DNA of 26,077 nt from Flavobacteriales bacterium. GTDB lineage: Bacteria > Bacteroidota > Bacteroidia > Flavobacteriales > UBA7430. Positions 7,955 through 15,512 of this stretch are shown here, piece after piece. How positions within the stretch are numbered: position 1 is the first letter of the stretch; every line of letters starts with the position of its first letter. The stretch is taken from the NCBI GenBank assembly GCA_002707145.1, contig PAMD01000019.1, positions 1 to 26,077 of the forward strand, given 5' to 3'. Under the pieces are notes generated by a model, which saw only the letters and a list, made by a program, of their open reading frames with translations, made no database searches and had not been told where the DNA came from. Position numbers and translations under genes: made by a program.

Positions 7955-9277
7955 ATGTCCCAAAAAATATTTATTATAGGCGCAGGAAGATCTGCATCAA
8001 CGTTAATTAAGTATCTTTCTGATGAATCAGAGAATAATAATTTTAAAATTAGAGTAGGGGATCAAAATCTGGAGCTTCTTAAAACCAAAATCCAAACTAG
8101 TTCTAGAGTCGAAGCCATTCATTTTGACGTCCTTGATCCTGTGCAAAGAGCAAACGAAATTGAAGTGGCAGACATAGTTATATCTATGCTTCCTGCGCAT
8201 TTACATTTTAATGTTGCCCAAGATTGTGTAAAATTTTCAAAAAACCTTGTTACCGCCTCATATGTATCAAATGATATTAAATCTTTGGACAAAGAAGCAA
8301 AAAATAAAGGAATAATTTTATTAAACGAAATTGGTCTTGATCCAGGTATAGATCATATGTCTGCAATGAAAGTAATAGACCACATAAAAAGTGTTGGAGG
8401 AGTTCTAAAAAGCTTCAAATCATATTGTGGTGGACTTGTTGCACCTATGTCTGTATCTAGTCCGTGGCAATATAAATTTACATGGAATCCCAAAAATGTA
8501 ATTCTTGCAGGTCAAGGAGTAGCTAAATATATAAAAAATGGTAAGTATAAATATATTCCTTACCACAGGCTTTTTAAAAGAACGGAAAAACTATCCATTC
8601 TTGATCAGGGGGAATTTGAAGCATATGCCAATCGGGATTCCTTATCTTACAGAGAAGTATATGGTCTAAACAATATCCCCACCCTATTACGTGGGACTCT
8701 ACGCAGACCAGGATATTGCCAGTCTTGGGATCTCTTTGTGGAGTTAGGAATGACTGATGATAGTTATCAAATGGATGTGTCTGGTATGACATATTTAGAT
8801 TTTTTAAATTCCTTTTTGAGAAAAACTAAAAATTCAAGTCAAGAACATCTAAAGAATTATTTTGGAGTCACAGACTCCGTTCTCTTAAAATTAGATTGGT
8901 TGGGTTTGTTTGGAGATACAAAAATTAATATTCAAACGGCTTCGCCTGCACATATACTTCAGACTGTTTTAGAATCAAAATGGGCTCTGGGAGAGAACGA
9001 CATAGATATGATTGTAATGCAACATCAATTTATCTATATGATTGACGGAGAAGAACGTGAAATACACTCTTCTTTTGTAACATACGGAGAAGATCAAATT
9101 TTTACAGGAATGTCAAAAACCGTAGGTTTACCTGTTGGGATTGCAGCAAAACTAATATTAAAAGGCCATATTAAAGGTCAAGGAGTGAAAATTCCAGTCA
9201 CAAAAGATATCTATATTCCAGTGCTAAATGAACTAAAAAAGTTTGGAATCGAATTTATCGAAGAGATAATAAATTAA
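7955..9277 (+). CDS. Saccharopine dehydrogenase (glutamate-forming type)
   Basis: A 440-residue protein of the LYS9-like saccharopine dehydrogenase family. The N-terminal Rossmann domain opens with IFIIGAGRSAS (5-15), a NAD(P)-binding loop. The catalytic part has the family-typical NEIGLDPGIDHM (124-135), and the C-terminal domain is of the saccharopine dehydrogenase C-terminal type. Enzymes of this type oxidise saccharopine to glutamate and 2-aminoadipate semialdehyde in lysine breakdown, or run the reverse step in fungal lysine synthesis. In a Bacteroidota that makes lysine by the diaminopimelate route, breakdown is the likelier role. The partner lysine-ketoglutarate reductase is not in the window. 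Carboxynorspermidine synthase is a related alternative. The last 4 bases overlap the stop of the opposite-strand trmN6 gene. Confidence 0.8.
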   Translation: MSQKIFIIGAGRSASTLIKYLSDESENNNFKIRVGDQNLELLKTKIQTSSRVEAIHFDVLDPVQRANEIEVADIVISMLPAHLHFNVAQDCVKFSKNLVTASYVSNDIKSLDKEAKNKGIILLNEIGLDPGIDHMSAMKVIDHIKSVGGVLKSFKSYCGGLVAPMSVSSPWQYKFTWNPKNVILAGQGVAKYIKNGKYKYIPYHRLFKRTEKLSILDQGEFEAYANRDSLSYREVYGLNNIPTLLRGTLRRPGYCQSWDLFVELGMTDDSYQMDVSGMTYLDFLNSFLRKTKNSSQEHLKNYFGVTDSVLLKLDWLGLFGDTKINIQTASPAHILQTVLESKWALGENDIDMIVMQHQFIYMIDGEEREIHSSFVTYGEDQIFTGMSKTVGLPVGIAAKLILKGHIKGQGVKIPVTKDIYIPVLNELKKFGIEFIEEIIN

Positions 9278-9975
9278 TGATTTATATAAAACTCTTTGGT
9301 AAGGCTAATAAATTCTTTCGAATACTCATTTGGAGAAGAATAAATACATATTGAACTTACTGATATTGGTGCTTTTTCTTTCGAAAACATCAACATAATC
9401 CTATTAGGTTTATTCTTCGATCTACCCCTAATAGATGTGAATTTTATCAATTTTCCTTGGACTAAATTTACAACACCTATTAATTCTTCAGCTTGATTTA
9501 CTGGAAGTATACATGCCAAATTTGAATATCTAGTACCCTGACGAATCCACAGTTGAACCAATTCATTTAAATTAAATTCAATTTGATGCCTAGATATATT
9601 CTTAGAAATTTGATTCGATAATAAAGAATGACTAAAAAAGGGAGGATTACTAATAATTAGATCAAACTTATGGAAACTATTCCAAATTTTTGCATCACAA
9701 TAGATTGCTTTAATTCTAGAAGACCATTCGCTATTCTGAAAATTTAATTTTGCTTCACAAAAAGATGAAAAATCAATCTCTAAGCCAGTAATTTTTGCTT
9801 TTGGAAATTTTTGGGCCATCATAAGACTAAGCAGACCATTACCGGTGCCTACATCCAAAATAGATCTATGTAACTTAGCATCTATCCAAGAACCAAATAA
9901 AATACTATCTGTACAAACTTTCATTGTAGAATTATCATGGTAAACTGCAAATTTTTTAAAACGAAATACAGCCAA
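9274..9975 (-). CDS. trmN6: tRNA1(Val) (adenine-37-N6)-methyltransferase TrmN6
   Basis: A 233-residue class I methyltransferase. Near the N-terminus it has FRFKKFAVYHDNSTMKVCTD (4-23), which matches the F-FKQF-V-HD---MKV-TD opening of TrmN6/YfiC. SAM motif I is LDVGTGNGLLS (40-50), and the catalytic NPPF is at 110-113, as expected for N6-adenine methylation. The target in E. coli is A37 of valine tRNA. The start is unusual: the only usable codon is TTG at 9975, because an in-frame TAA lies six codons upstream and the first ATG (residue 18) would remove the conserved FRFKKF segment. The TTG begins one base after the stop of the EamA transporter gene. The 3' end overlaps the convergent saccharopine dehydrogenase gene by 4 bases. 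Confidence 0.9.
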   Translation of the reverse strand: MAVFRFKKFAVYHDNSTMKVCTDSILFGSWIDAKLHRSILDVGTGNGLLSLMMAQKFPKAKITGLEIDFSSFCEAKLNFQNSEWSSRIKAIYCDAKIWNSFHKFDLIISNPPFFSHSLLSNQISKNISRHQIEFNLNELVQLWIRQGTRYSNLACILPVNQAEELIGVVNLVQGKLIKFTSIRGRSKNKPNRIMLMFSKEKAPISVSSICIYSSPNEYSKEFISLTKEFYINH

Positions 9976-9976
9976 G

Positions 9977-10852
9977 CTATTCTTTTGATTTTAAATACGC
10001 GTTAATTAAGATAGTTATTAATATTATCAGTGAACCCAAATAGAATTCAAACGACATAATTTCATTTTCACCAAAAATAAAAAGTGCAAGAATTACACCA
10101 TAAATTGGTTCTAAATTAGTTGTTATACTAACGGTAAATGGACTTAACTTCTTTAATACTTCAATACCCAATAAAAAAGCTATGGCAGTACAGATGACTC
10201 CTAGAATAAATATATATATCCAATCAAGTCCTTGAGGTATTAGGGAATACAGAGAAAAGTTACCCGTGACAATTAAATAAATTGTCATAGCTAGAACACC
10301 GCCCAACATATTGTAAAGAGCAATTGAATGTGAGGAATTTTCTTTTATGAGCATTGCATTCCAAACTGAAAACAATGCCGCTAATAGTGCAGAAATAATA
10401 CTCAATATAATTCCTAGGCTATATTTGTTTTCGAAAGCGAAAATAATAGAAATACCAGCAATTACAAAAATACTAAGAAAGAGTTCATAAGGTTTGACTT
10501 TAGTTTTTAAAAAAACAGGCTCAATTAATGCAACAAAAAATGAACATGAAGAGAGACAACAAAGTGTTACAGAAACATTAGAGACTTTTAATGCTTCAAA
10601 AAATGTAGTCCAATGAGCAGCAGTAATTAGTCCAACAAACAACATTTGGCACCTTGAACTGTTGCTTATTACTTCATTTTCATTTTTAAAGTACCAAAAA
10701 ATTAAAAGACTTAAAAAAGCAACAAGCATTCGATCCAAAACAATGATTTGGGAGGGCATATTTATAAGCTTTCCCAATACACCTGTAAATCCCCAAACTA
10801 GAACTGTCGCATGAAGAATAAAATAATAATGTGATTTATTAGAAATATTCAT
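9977..10852 (-). CDS. EamA-family (drug/metabolite superfamily) membrane transporter
   Basis: A 291-residue, highly hydrophobic protein with about ten membrane helices in two EamA halves (about 1-140 and 148-288). The first helix carries HATVLVWGFTGVLGKL (14-29), the usual opening of EamA proteins, and the second half repeats the pattern with LFSVWNAMLI and the ITTNLEPIYGVILALFIFGE segment, which is the family signature before the last helices. Members export amino acids, metabolites or toxic compounds across the inner membrane; the substrate cannot be read from the sequence. The start at 10852 is right because the first helix begins by residue 10 and the next Met is residue 32. A terminator-like hairpin ends one base from this start codon. 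The stop is one base from the TTG of trmN6. Confidence 0.9.
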   Translation of the reverse strand: MNISNKSHYYFILHATVLVWGFTGVLGKLINMPSQIIVLDRMLVAFLSLLIFWYFKNENEVISNSSRCQMLFVGLITAAHWTTFFEALKVSNVSVTLCCLSSCSFFVALIEPVFLKTKVKPYELFLSIFVIAGISIIFAFENKYSLGIILSIISALLAALFSVWNAMLIKENSSHSIALYNMLGGVLAMTIYLIVTGNFSLYSLIPQGLDWIYIFILGVICTAIAFLLGIEVLKKLSPFTVSITTNLEPIYGVILALFIFGENEIMSFEFYLGSLIILITILINAYLKSKE

Positions 10853-10880
10853 AAAAAAAGTCCGGTATGACTACCGAACT
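10853..10880 (-). terminator. Rho-independent terminator-like hairpin after the oxoamine synthase gene
   Basis: Read on the minus strand, AGTTCGGTA (10880-10872), loop GTCA, TACCGGACT (10867-10859) and then a run of T reaching 10853. The stem is 9 base pairs with one T-G wobble and four G-C pairs in the middle and ends. This is the strongest hairpin-plus-T-run in the window. It lies 24 bases after the stop of the oxoamine synthase gene, and its T run directly touches the ATG of the EamA gene, so it could act as terminator, attenuator, or both. Confidence 0.75.
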
Positions 10881-10904
10881 TGTATTATTTAAAATTTTCA
10901 CCCC

Positions 10905-12146
10905 TTAAATATTAGCTATTTTATTAGAAATATACTCTCCATTTTCTAACTTTTCTTTAATCTTGGAAAAGCATTTAATCGTATAATCTACCTCTTCTTG
11001 AGTGTGGACAGCGGTTGGAATAAGTCTCAATAATATTACTCCCTTTGGAACAACAGGATAAGTAACAATTGAACAAAATATACTATAATTTTCTCTCAGA
11101 TCAAAAGTAAGATTTGTCGCTTCACCAACACCACCTGACAAATAAACAGGAGTTACAGCGGATTTTGTTTTTCCCAACTCAAAACCAGCTTGTTTTAGAC
11201 CTAATTGAAGTGCATTAGCAATAGCCCATAATTTATCTTTCTGAACTGTCCCTCTTCGCATAATTTCCAGGCGTTTTATCGCTCCAATAACTAAGGGCAT
11301 TGGAAGTGATTTAGCGAAAATCTGAGAACGCATATTGTATCTTAGAAATTCTACTACATCGGAAGTTGATGAAATAAATGCTCCCACGGAAGCAAAAGAC
11401 TTTGCAAATGTTCCAAAAAGTACATCTATATGCTCATGACAACCCAGTTCTTCGCCTGAACCAAAGCCGGTTTTCCCCATTGTTCCGACGCCGTGCGCAT
11501 CGTCTACAAATAGTCTAAATTCAAATTTACTTTTTAGATCCACCACACCATTAAGATCTCCCAAATCGCCAGACATCCCAAAAACACCCTCAGTGATAAC
11601 AAGTATAGCACCTCCCGAATCAGCGACTATTTTTGAGGCTCTTTCAAGTTGCTTCTCAAGATTGGTCATATCATTGTGAGGGTACACAAAACGTTTCCCT
11701 TGATGTAATCTTAAACCGTCAATAATACATGCATGACACTCACTATCATAAACAATAACGTCTTTTCTGTCAACCAATGCATCTACAGCTGAAAGCATTC
11801 CCTGATATCCGAAATTTAATAGAATTGTATCCTCTTTCTGAACATAATCGGATAACTGCTCTTCCAGAAGTTCATGTTGACTGGTGTTACCAGACATCAT
11901 TCTGGAACCCATAGGGTAGCCCAAGCCCCAATCTTTTGAAGCTTGGGCATCAATTGCCTTTACTTCAGGGTGGTTAGAAAGTCCTAAATAATTATTAATA
12001 CTCCATGTAAGAACTTGCTTTCCTCTGAACATCATTTTACTGGCAATTTCTCCCTCTAATTTCGGGAAGGTAAAATAACCATGTGCATCTTTAGCATGTT
12101 TACCAAGTGGACCTCTATTAATTCTTAATTTTTCAAATAAATCCAT
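10905..12146 (-). CDS. Alpha-oxoamine synthase family PLP enzyme (KBL / serine palmitoyltransferase-like)
   Basis: A 413-residue fold-type I PLP enzyme. Visible are the substrate-side NNYLGLSNHP (51-60), the SRMMSGNTSQHELLE stretch (81-95), FGYQGMLSA (112-120), HACIIDG (138-144), VDDAHGVG (214-221) and TFAKSFAS (246-253), in which Lys249 is the PLP lysine. This is the alpha-oxoamine synthase group, which joins an amino acid to an acyl thioester with loss of CO2: glycine C-acetyltransferase, serine palmitoyltransferase, BioF, or the cysteate acyltransferase of sulfonolipid synthesis. The subtype is common in Bacteroidota, but the amino acid used cannot be read here. The start is the ATG at 12146; an upstream in-frame ATG at 12179 lies inside a near-perfect promoter (12169-12199). 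The gene ends at a strong hairpin. Confidence 0.85.
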   Translation of the reverse strand: MDLFEKLRINRGPLGKHAKDAHGYFTFPKLEGEIASKMMFRGKQVLTWSINNYLGLSNHPEVKAIDAQASKDWGLGYPMGSRMMSGNTSQHELLEEQLSDYVQKEDTILLNFGYQGMLSAVDALVDRKDVIVYDSECHACIIDGLRLHQGKRFVYPHNDMTNLEKQLERASKIVADSGGAILVITEGVFGMSGDLGDLNGVVDLKSKFEFRLFVDDAHGVGTMGKTGFGSGEELGCHEHIDVLFGTFAKSFASVGAFISSTSDVVEFLRYNMRSQIFAKSLPMPLVIGAIKRLEIMRRGTVQKDKLWAIANALQLGLKQAGFELGKTKSAVTPVYLSGGVGEATNLTFDLRENYSIFCSIVTYPVVPKGVILLRLIPTAVHTQEEVDYTIKCFSKIKEKLENGEYISNKIANI

Positions 12147-12168
12147 ATTTGTATTTAGATATTTACTG

Positions 12169-12199
12169 CAAAAATACAAATTGATATGCTCATCACAAA
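12169..12199 (-). promoter_or_regulatory. Promoter of the alpha-oxoamine synthase gene
   Basis: On the minus strand there is TTTG (12199-12196), a 19-base spacer, then TATTTTTG (12176-12169). Both elements match the Bacteroidota consensus TTTG / TAnnTTTG exactly, at a usual spacing. Transcription should start near 12165 with a leader of about 19 bases before ATG 12146. This rules against the longer reading frame that begins at 12179. Confidence 0.75.
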
Positions 12200-12248
12200 A
12201 TTGTAACTGATAAGTCCTTAATTTATACGTTAAATTTCATTTAAATGA

Positions 12249-12256
12249 TATCTTTG
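12249..12256 (+). promoter_or_regulatory. -7 box of the bamD operon promoter
   Basis: TATCTTTG is a perfect TAnnTTTG box, and its last base is only five bases before the bamD ATG at 12261. No good TTTG -33 element is seen; the nearest is TTTA at 12222-12225 with a long spacer of 23. The predicted transcript would start at or within a few bases of the ATG. Confidence 0.55.
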
Positions 12257-12260
12257 TGAA

Positions 12261-13055
12261 ATGAAATTTATAAGAATATCATATACTTTTTTTGTTCTGT
12301 GCCTTTTTTTAGGTTCTTGTAGTAGTTATCAGAAAATTCTAAAAAGTCCTGATTTGAATTACAAATACGACAAAGGATTAGAATATTATGCAAATGAAGA
12401 TTATATAAAAGCTTTTCCACTATTCGATGAGCTTCTTCTATTGTACAGAGGTACTGATAAAGCCGAAGAAGTTTATTATTACTACTGCCAAACTGAGTAC
12501 AAAAAGGGGAACTTATTGTCTGCTGCTTATCACTTTAACAACTTTGCAAATACATACAAAAATAACATACACACCGAAGAATGCGCATATTTGACTGTTT
12601 ACTGTTATTATTTACTCTCACCAAAATACAGCTTAGACCAATTAAGCACCTTCAAAGCTTTAGATGAAATTGATGTATTTCTCGACAAGTACCCATCTAG
12701 CTCCTATGTCCCGAATTGTATTGATCTAAGGTCAAAACTAGATTATAAAATTGAAAAGAAATCTTTTGAAAATGCGAAACTTTATTTCACTACTGAAAAC
12801 TACAAATCTGCAATTCATGCACTAAATCAGACACTTCTAGAATATCAAAACTCGCTATTTAAAGAAGAAATCTTATTTTTGCTATTGCAAAGTTACTATT
12901 TACTTGCAGAGAACAGTATAGATGCAAAAAAAGAAAAAAGAATCAAGGACGCTATTTTTGCCTTTAATCAATTTAAAAATAGTTATCCTGAAAGTGATTT
13001 TATGAATGAATCAAAAAGGATTTTTAAACAAGCAAAATTATTGCGTAAAAATTAG
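12261..13055 (+). CDS. bamD: Outer-membrane assembly lipoprotein BamD
   Basis: A 264-residue lipoprotein. The signal peptide ends in the lipobox LGSC (17-20), so Cys20 would be lipidated. The mature protein is made of TPR-like helical repeats with the BamD/YfiO pattern: KSPDLNYKYDKGLEYY, AFPLFDELLLLYRGT and the EEVYYYYCQTEYKKG segment, then repeats with LDKYPSSSYV and FKNSYPESDF. BamD works with BamA in the outer-membrane complex that inserts beta-barrel proteins, and would sit on the periplasmic side of the outer membrane. Bacteroidota members are divergent but recognised by this opening. It is first in a run with rpoZ-like, coaBC, DUF4835 and recN on the same strand, an order common in the phylum. 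The start is set by the signal peptide, and the -7 box lies almost against it. Confidence 0.92.
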   Translation: MKFIRISYTFFVLCLFLGSCSSYQKILKSPDLNYKYDKGLEYYANEDYIKAFPLFDELLLLYRGTDKAEEVYYYYCQTEYKKGNLLSAAYHFNNFANTYKNNIHTEECAYLTVYCYYLLSPKYSLDQLSTFKALDEIDVFLDKYPSSSYVPNCIDLRSKLDYKIEKKSFENAKLYFTTENYKSAIHALNQTLLEYQNSLFKEEILFLLLQSYYLLAENSIDAKKEKRIKDAIFAFNQFKNSYPESDFMNESKRIFKQAKLLRKN

Positions 13056-13068
13056 TAACAATTTAATT

Positions 13069-13392
13069 ATGGACTATAAAAAAACATCAGCATCAAAGAC
13101 AACTGTAACAAACAACAATAAGTTACTGGAAGACAAATTAGGTAATATCTATAATGCTATTTCTGTTTTAGAGAAAAGATCAAACCAAATTGGTCATGAT
13201 TTAAAAGAAGAATTAATTGCAAAATTAGATGAGTTTGCTACTCACAATGAAAATTTAGACGAAATCTTTGAAAACAAAGAACAAATTGAGGTCTCCAAAT
13301 TTTATGAAAAATTACCAAAACCCACATTAATGGCTCTTCGTGAATTGATGGATGATGAGTTATTTGTAAAAACTCCCACAGAGGAAGAATAA
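13069..13392 (+). CDS. rpoZ: RNA polymerase omega subunit, Bacteroidota type
   Basis: A 107-residue protein starting at ATG 13069 (MDYKKTSAS); an upstream in-frame ATG at 13006 lies inside the bamD coding region and is rejected. The sequence has the features of the Bacteroidota omega family (PF01192): N-terminal DYKKTSASKTTVT, the core GNIYNAISVLEKRSNQI, and the conserved FYEKLPKPTLMALRELMDDE stretch near the end, with an acidic C-terminus. Omega binds the beta-prime subunit and helps assembly and stability of RNA polymerase. It is longer and more divergent than the E. coli protein, which is usual for the phylum. Genes bamD before (13 bases) and coaBC after (8 bases) make an operon near certain. 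Confidence 0.88.
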   Translation: MDYKKTSASKTTVTNNNKLLEDKLGNIYNAISVLEKRSNQIGHDLKEELIAKLDEFATHNENLDEIFENKEQIEVSKFYEKLPKPTLMALRELMDDELFVKTPTEEE

Positions 13393-13400
13393 TTCTCAAT

Positions 13401-14603
13401 ATGCTTCATGGTAAAAACATTCTCATTGGTATTACAGGTGGGATCGCTGCTTATAAAGCCGTTGAGATTGTACGGCATTTTATTAAAAAAGGAGCCTTTG
13501 TAAAATGTGTTTTAACCCCTGCCGCAAAAGACTTTATTAGTCCTTTAGTCCTTTCAACATTATCTAGAAATGAAGTGTTTTCATCATTCACCTCAGAGGA
13601 AGAAAATCCAAGATGGAACAACCATGTTCAACTTGGAATTTGGGCTGATTTAATGATTATTGCCCCTGCCACTGCCAATACTTTGAGTAAGATGTGCCAA
13701 GGTACTTGTGATAATATCTTACTCGCTACCTATCTTTCTGCAAAATGTCAAGTATATTTTGCTCCCGCTATGGATCTTGACATGTATAGACACCCTAGCA
13801 CGATTAAAAATATAGATACATTAAAGTCCTTTGGTAATATAGAAATCCCTGTGGAAACAGGAGAGTTAGCAAGTGGTTTATGTGGAAAAGGACGTATGGC
13901 GGAACCAAGTACCATCTGTTCAGCAGTTCAAGAAGATCTACTTAAAAAACTACCTTTAAGAAATTCAAAAGTATTAATTACTGCTGGTCCTACTTATGAA
14001 GCAATTGATCCAGTTCGATTTATAGGAAATCGCTCTTCGGGAAAAATGGGAGCAGCTCTAGCATTAAATTTTGCGAATAAAGGTGCTAAGGTTTCACTAG
14101 TGCTCGGGCCTTCAGCAGAGGACCCTAAGCATCAAAATATTATTACTTATAGGGTAGAATCGGCCAAACAAATGTTTGATAAAGTGATGGCCTTATTTAA
14201 TGAATCTACTATTGTAGTTTGTTCGGCTGCTGTTGCTGATTATGCACCAGAGCAAATATTTATATCAAAAATAAAAAATACGCAAAAGAACATAAAAATT
14301 CATTTAAATAAAACAAAAGACATTCTTTCTACATTAGGAAAAATGAAAAAAAAACAATTTTTAATTGGCTTTGCACTTGAAACTGACAATGGAATAGAAG
14401 AGGCAAAAAGAAAGGTGTTAGAAAAAAAATTAGATTTGATTGTCTTAAACTCACTTCAGGATGCTGGTGCTGGGTTTCATTACGATACGAATAAGATAAC
14501 TTTAATCAACAAAAACAATAAAATATTTAAATTTGAATTAAAATCTAAGCAAGAAGTTGCAGAAGACATCATTCAACATCTATTAACTGAAATCAATGCA
14601 TAA
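13401..14603 (+). CDS. coaBC: Bifunctional phosphopantothenoylcysteine decarboxylase / synthetase CoaBC
   Basis: A 400-residue two-domain enzyme of coenzyme A synthesis, usual length for Dfp. The N-terminal flavoprotein CoaC half (1-185) has GITGGIAAYKA (10-20), the active-site His in NNHVQLG (His75), the substrate clamp APAMDLDM (121-128, where many bacteria have PAMNxxM) and the active-site Cys161 in GLCGKGRM. The CoaB half (about 188-400) has ITAGPTYE (193-200), NRSSGKMG (210-217), AAVADY (276-281) and the SKIKN loop (289-293) in the place of the KxKK loop. CoaB joins cysteine to 4'-phosphopantothenate using CTP, and CoaC then decarboxylates the product. It sits 8 bases after the omega gene and overlaps the DUF4835 start by 8 bases. 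Confidence 0.95.
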   Translation: MLHGKNILIGITGGIAAYKAVEIVRHFIKKGAFVKCVLTPAAKDFISPLVLSTLSRNEVFSSFTSEEENPRWNNHVQLGIWADLMIIAPATANTLSKMCQGTCDNILLATYLSAKCQVYFAPAMDLDMYRHPSTIKNIDTLKSFGNIEIPVETGELASGLCGKGRMAEPSTICSAVQEDLLKKLPLRNSKVLITAGPTYEAIDPVRFIGNRSSGKMGAALALNFANKGAKVSLVLGPSAEDPKHQNIITYRVESAKQMFDKVMALFNESTIVVCSAAVADYAPEQIFISKIKNTQKNIKIHLNKTKDILSTLGKMKKKQFLIGFALETDNGIEEAKRKVLEKKLDLIVLNSLQDAGAGFHYDTNKITLINKNNKIFKFELKSKQEVAEDIIQHLLTEINA

Positions 14604-15507
14604 ATTTATTCACTTTTTTTTATTAATTTTCTCTATTTTTCAATTATCAGCACAAGAACTTAATTGTCGTGTTCAAATTAATTCTCAAAAGATTCAAGGG
14701 ACTGACAGACAAAAATTCATGACAATGCGAACTGACTTCACAGAATTCATGAATAATACCCGTTGGACCAATGACATATACTCTTCTGAAGAACGTATTG
14801 AATGTAATTTGATTATTAATCTCACTAGCCAAATTGGAAATGATGGATTCAAAGGAAATATCAATGTTAAATCAACTCGACCTATCTTCAGAACTTCATA
14901 TAATTCTCCTATTCTAAATTTGATAGACTCTGATTTCAGTTTTAAATATATTGAAAATGAAACTATTGAATTTAATGAACACAACCACAGTTCTAATCTT
15001 GTTTCAATACTAGCATACTATGCATATATTATAATAGGATTTGACTACGACACTTTTTCGCCAATAGGAGGTGATCCATTTTTTCTAAAAGCTGAAAAGG
15101 TAATTAATAATGCACAGGGGGATCAAAATGCTACTGGTTGGAAATCATACGAAGGAACAATGAACCGTTATTGGTTGATTGAAAACCTGCTTCATAATGA
15201 CTTTAAAGCACTGAGAAATGGGATGTATATCTATCACAATGAGGGGCTTGACATACTTACAGAACAAGCAGAGAGCGGTAGAGACGAAATTACTTCAGCC
15301 TTATATAATATAAAGTCCTCGGCTGACAGAAAACAGGGCTCATATTTACTTAAGATTTTTTTTGATGCCAAAGCAGATGAAATCACAAAAATATATTCTG
15401 ACGGATTTAATTCAAATAAAAATGAATTGGTAGAAATGCTGAAACAAATCAATCCTTCTAACATGAATAAATGGGATAAAATGCTTCAAGATCAAAGTAA
15501 TAAATAG
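14596..15507 (+). CDS. DUF4835 family exported protein (PorD-like)
   Basis: A 303-residue protein with a signal peptide at 1-19 (HFFLLIFSIFQLSAQ, cut near SAQ). It matches the DUF4835 family of Bacteroidota (PF16119), seen in the opening ELNCRVQINSQKIQGTDRQ, the TRWTND segment and YAYIIIGFDYDTFSPIGGDP (141-160). Members have been named PorD in the type IX secretion field; I give that only as a family label because the sequence alone does not show secretion function. It would be periplasmic or outer-membrane associated. Its ATG overlaps the end of coaBC by 8 bases and recN starts 5 bases after its stop, so it is cotranscribed and probably translationally coupled with its neighbours. This neighbourhood is conserved in the phylum. 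Confidence 0.88.
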   Translation: MHKFIHFFLLIFSIFQLSAQELNCRVQINSQKIQGTDRQKFMTMRTDFTEFMNNTRWTNDIYSSEERIECNLIINLTSQIGNDGFKGNINVKSTRPIFRTSYNSPILNLIDSDFSFKYIENETIEFNEHNHSSNLVSILAYYAYIIIGFDYDTFSPIGGDPFFLKAEKVINNAQGDQNATGWKSYEGTMNRYWLIENLLHNDFKALRNGMYIYHNEGLDILTEQAESGRDEITSALYNIKSSADRKQGSYLLKIFFDAKADEITKIYSDGFNSNKNELVEMLKQINPSNMNKWDKMLQDQSNK

Positions 15508-15512
15508 AATTA

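Noticed and set aside
12147..12179. Eleven-residue N-terminal extension of the alpha-oxoamine synthase
   Set aside because: The upstream ATG lies inside a perfect -33/-7 promoter, so it would not be on the mRNA.
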